Part shown: positions 62,208 to 64,000 of the stretch, piece after piece
Numbering within the stretch: the stretch's first letter is position 1
How the letters are laid out: each line of letters starts with the position of its first letter
NCBI GenBank assembly: GCA_025594325.1
Contig: JANHCV010000003.1
Location: 558,001 to 622,000, forward strand
DNA: 64,000 nucleotides
Source: Blastocladiella emersonii ATCC 22665
Taxonomy: Eukaryota; Blastocladiomycota; Blastocladiomycetes; Blastocladiales; Blastocladiaceae
Reading direction: 5' to 3'
Translations under genes and position numbers: made by a program
The notes under the pieces: generated by a model
What the model was told of the DNA's origin: nothing
Database searches by the model: none
What the model saw: the letters and a program-made list of their open reading frames with translations, nothing else

Positions 62208-64000
62208 GGTGTGCGGCTGCGGCAGGGGTCGTGGTTGCGTTGCACCGGGTCTGGCTCGCCGGCGTGGGGTTGCTTGATACGTTGGTGCGTGCGGCGAGGG
62301 GAGGGGAGAGGAAGCGAGGGGAGGCACACGAGCGACCGCGTGGGCCGCGCTGTGTGACCGCCGCCACTCGACCAGCCAGCGCGCCTCAAAGCGGACTCTC
62401 GCTCCCGCAGCCTGGGCGATCATGGAACAACGCAACTCAACTCAACCACGAAAGCAGATGCATCACATTGACGCTGGTGAAGCGTGAAGAGGCTCATTTA
62501 TGATCGCGTCACACGGCTGCCCGCCTCCAAACCCCTCACGGTCGGTGCTGTCGTCGCTCACGTTGCTCGATCATCGCGCGCGAGGCCTGAGTCGTGAGTG
62601 CTTGATCATGTCGCGTACCTTCCGCGTTGTGCGAGCGCCGGCCCGTTTTTCTGCTCGACTTGTTGTGTGGATGCTTCGCTGGCGCCTCGCTGGCGCCTCG
62701 CTGGCTGACCGACGCGCCCTCGCGAACTCGGCACCGTGGCCCGACTTTGGATCATCTGTGTCTTCGACTGCGCCGCTTTACCACTGCCCTGCTCAGTGGT
62801 TCCTCAGGCGCTCGCGTTGACGGCTCTGAAAGCTCACAGCGGCGCAGCGAGGCAAGGATGTGCCCATCGCCATGCACGGCCCTGGCGAGGCGAAGCCTGA
62901 TGACGGGGTATCTTCGGCCCAAGTCAGGAAAATACGGTACAACAACAATTCACGTCGAAATTGGCTTGGAGCTCTGAGTATGTAGATTCGCACACCTCGC
63001 GGCGTCCATGGCTCGCCGCTTGGCGTATCGCGAAGCCCCTGCCCGGTACCTGGCCTCGATCTCGGCCTGCTCCACAACTCATCGCGCACGAGGCCTGAGC
63101 CGTGAGTGTTTCATTGTCACGCGTCTCTTACGCGTTGTATGATACGAGGCCCGCCCCGTTCGTCGGCTCGAATTTGTCCTTCCGGGCTACGCCGATGCTT
63201 CGCTTGCTGGTCGAGGGGCCCTCGCGAACTTGACTGCGCTGCTTTTCGTCGTGTGATCACAGCCCTGATCAGCGGTTCTTCAGGCGCCGCGTTGACTGCT
63301 CTGACGCATCACACAATTGTGCAACAAATCAACCGAAGAGAGGATCTATCAGGAGAAACGCGAGAGAGGATACAAACGAAAGATCTAAGTCGTGATGACC
63401 GTACCTTGGCCACGCCGAGGATTTCCCATCGAGCGTCTGATTCCATCAGCGCCCGCTCGTAGTCTGCCATTAGCTTGGCATACTTCTGGTCGATCTCCGC
63501 AGCCGTCCTTGTCGATGCACGAGTGTCCGCTGGCTTCGTCTTGCGAATGGGTCAAGTTCGCGACTTGGACGCCAGAACCGCGTCGCGCCACTTGCGTCAC
63601 GTCTGTCCGTCATCGCTCATGTTGGAACTCGTGAAAGTACATGAGATCAAGGGGTATAACTTTGCTTGCGTCACCATCCGCTCGTAACTGCGAGGGGCGG
63701 GCGACGTATCGTGAAGTCTTGTCTTCGATTTGCTTCGCCGCGTGACTAGAGCTCAGTACGCAAGCCATCACAGAGCCTTCCACTTCTGCGCGCGCTCGAG
63801 AAGCTGCGGCTATCTTCAGCAATCAATTGCGGAAAGCGCAGAACGTCAATCCAGAACGGTGCCGTGCGGTGCTCAGCTCCCCAGTCGACTTGCTGGCACC
63901 GCGTCGCACCGCCCATCGACGCGGTGCTCATGCACTTCCCTACGCCACGTACTGTTCGAGCTCAACGAGAAACCTTGAACTCGCTATAAAACCCCCTCGA
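62208..64000. other. Gene-poor right end with diverged repeat and exon fragments
   Basis: Codon bias drops here. A diverged direct repeat covers about 62571-62830 and 63080-63305. On the minus strand an exon-like stretch ends with a GTACGG donor at 63404 (reads EIDQKYAKLMADYERALM and ARWEILGVAK), and another reads QIEDKTSRYVARPSQLRAD near 63770-63690. I could not join them into one gene. A gene entering from the right edge, or a decayed family, are both possible. Confidence 0.35.
62571..63305. repeat. Diverged direct repeat, two units of about 230-260 bp
   Basis: Unit 1 (62571-62830) and unit 2 (63080-63305) share an ordered series of blocks: ATCGCGC.CGAGGCCTGAG, GATGCTTCGCT, GCCCTCGCGAACT, GACTGCGC.GCTTT and GGTTC.TCAGGCGC. 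Spacing between matching blocks is about 510 bp at the left and 475 bp at the right. Unit 1 also contains a small 11-bp tandem repeat (CGCTGGCGCCT) near 62680. Confidence 0.55.

Noticed and set aside
1-64000. tRNA or rRNA genes
   Set aside because: I looked for B-box sequences (GGTTCGANTCC) and paired A-boxes on both strands; GGTTCGA-like sites (for example near 49190) lack the rest of a tRNA.
1-64000. Transposons, CRISPR arrays or viral insertions
   Set aside because: No transposase, reverse transcriptase, integrase, terminal repeats or regularly spaced repeats were seen. The repeats found are tandem gene duplications or simple sequence.

Overview
The window looks like nuclear DNA of a basidiomycete yeast: very GC-rich, split genes with mostly 45-90 nt introns, short intergenic spacers, and fungal eukaryotic genes throughout (CENP-A, Fis1, Lys4, SMC3, ORC2). 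Protein style and intron structure suggest a tremellomycete, possibly Trichosporonales; that placement is an inference. No bacterial, plasmid or phage feature is present. Exon limits were read by hand from splice-site motifs, reading frame and remembered family conservation, so most are good but a few micro-choices are ambiguous.

Layout. 1-13.9 kb: the 5' end of an unknown gene, a 7TM protein, the centromeric histone CENP-A divergent from the mRNA 3'-end factor PCF11, FIS1, a GPI-type Asn/Gly-repeat surface protein, an Nrd1/Mrn1-type four-RRM protein and a DUF4436-like membrane protein. 13.9-17.9 kb: a large protein resembling the meiotic axis family SYCP2/Red1. 17.9-20.4 kb: a gene-poor stretch with weak coding fragments. 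20.4-29.9 kb: a second 7TM protein, an alpha/beta-hydrolase-fold protein lacking all three catalytic residues, a small WxxxF-motif protein, GNA1, VFA1, a mitochondrial-type protein and CBC2. 31-36 kb: a tandem pair of unknown PPPY-tailed proteins, then THI20. 36.4-45 kb: COX12 with a 17-nt exon, EFM3, an RTEL1-type helicase and LYS4. 45.4-49 kb: a proline-rich orphan and a second tandem pair of unknown genes. 49.3-62.2 kb: an ADCK1/Mcp2 kinase-like protein, a broken membrane-protein gene, SMC3 divergent from ORC2, and the CLASP protein STU1. 62.2-64 kb: a gene-poor end with a diverged direct repeat and exon-like fragments.

Several genes concern chromosomes (CENP-A, SYCP2-like, RTEL1, SMC3, ORC2, STU1). 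They are scattered among housekeeping genes, so this is probably chance rather than a functional cluster. Many neighbours are divergent pairs sharing a promoter (CENP-A/PCF11, GPI protein/NRD1, GNA1/VFA1, EFM3/RTEL1, SMC3/ORC2) or convergent pairs with very short gaps (RTEL1/LYS4, ORC2/STU1, PCF11/FIS1).

The most novel items are the two unrelated tandem families of unknown function (31-34 kb and 46.4-48.7 kb), the SYCP2/Red1-like protein, the triad-less hydrolase, the RTEL1 helicase with its full animal-like C-terminus, and a genome-style 5' splice site that almost always carries C at intron position +4.
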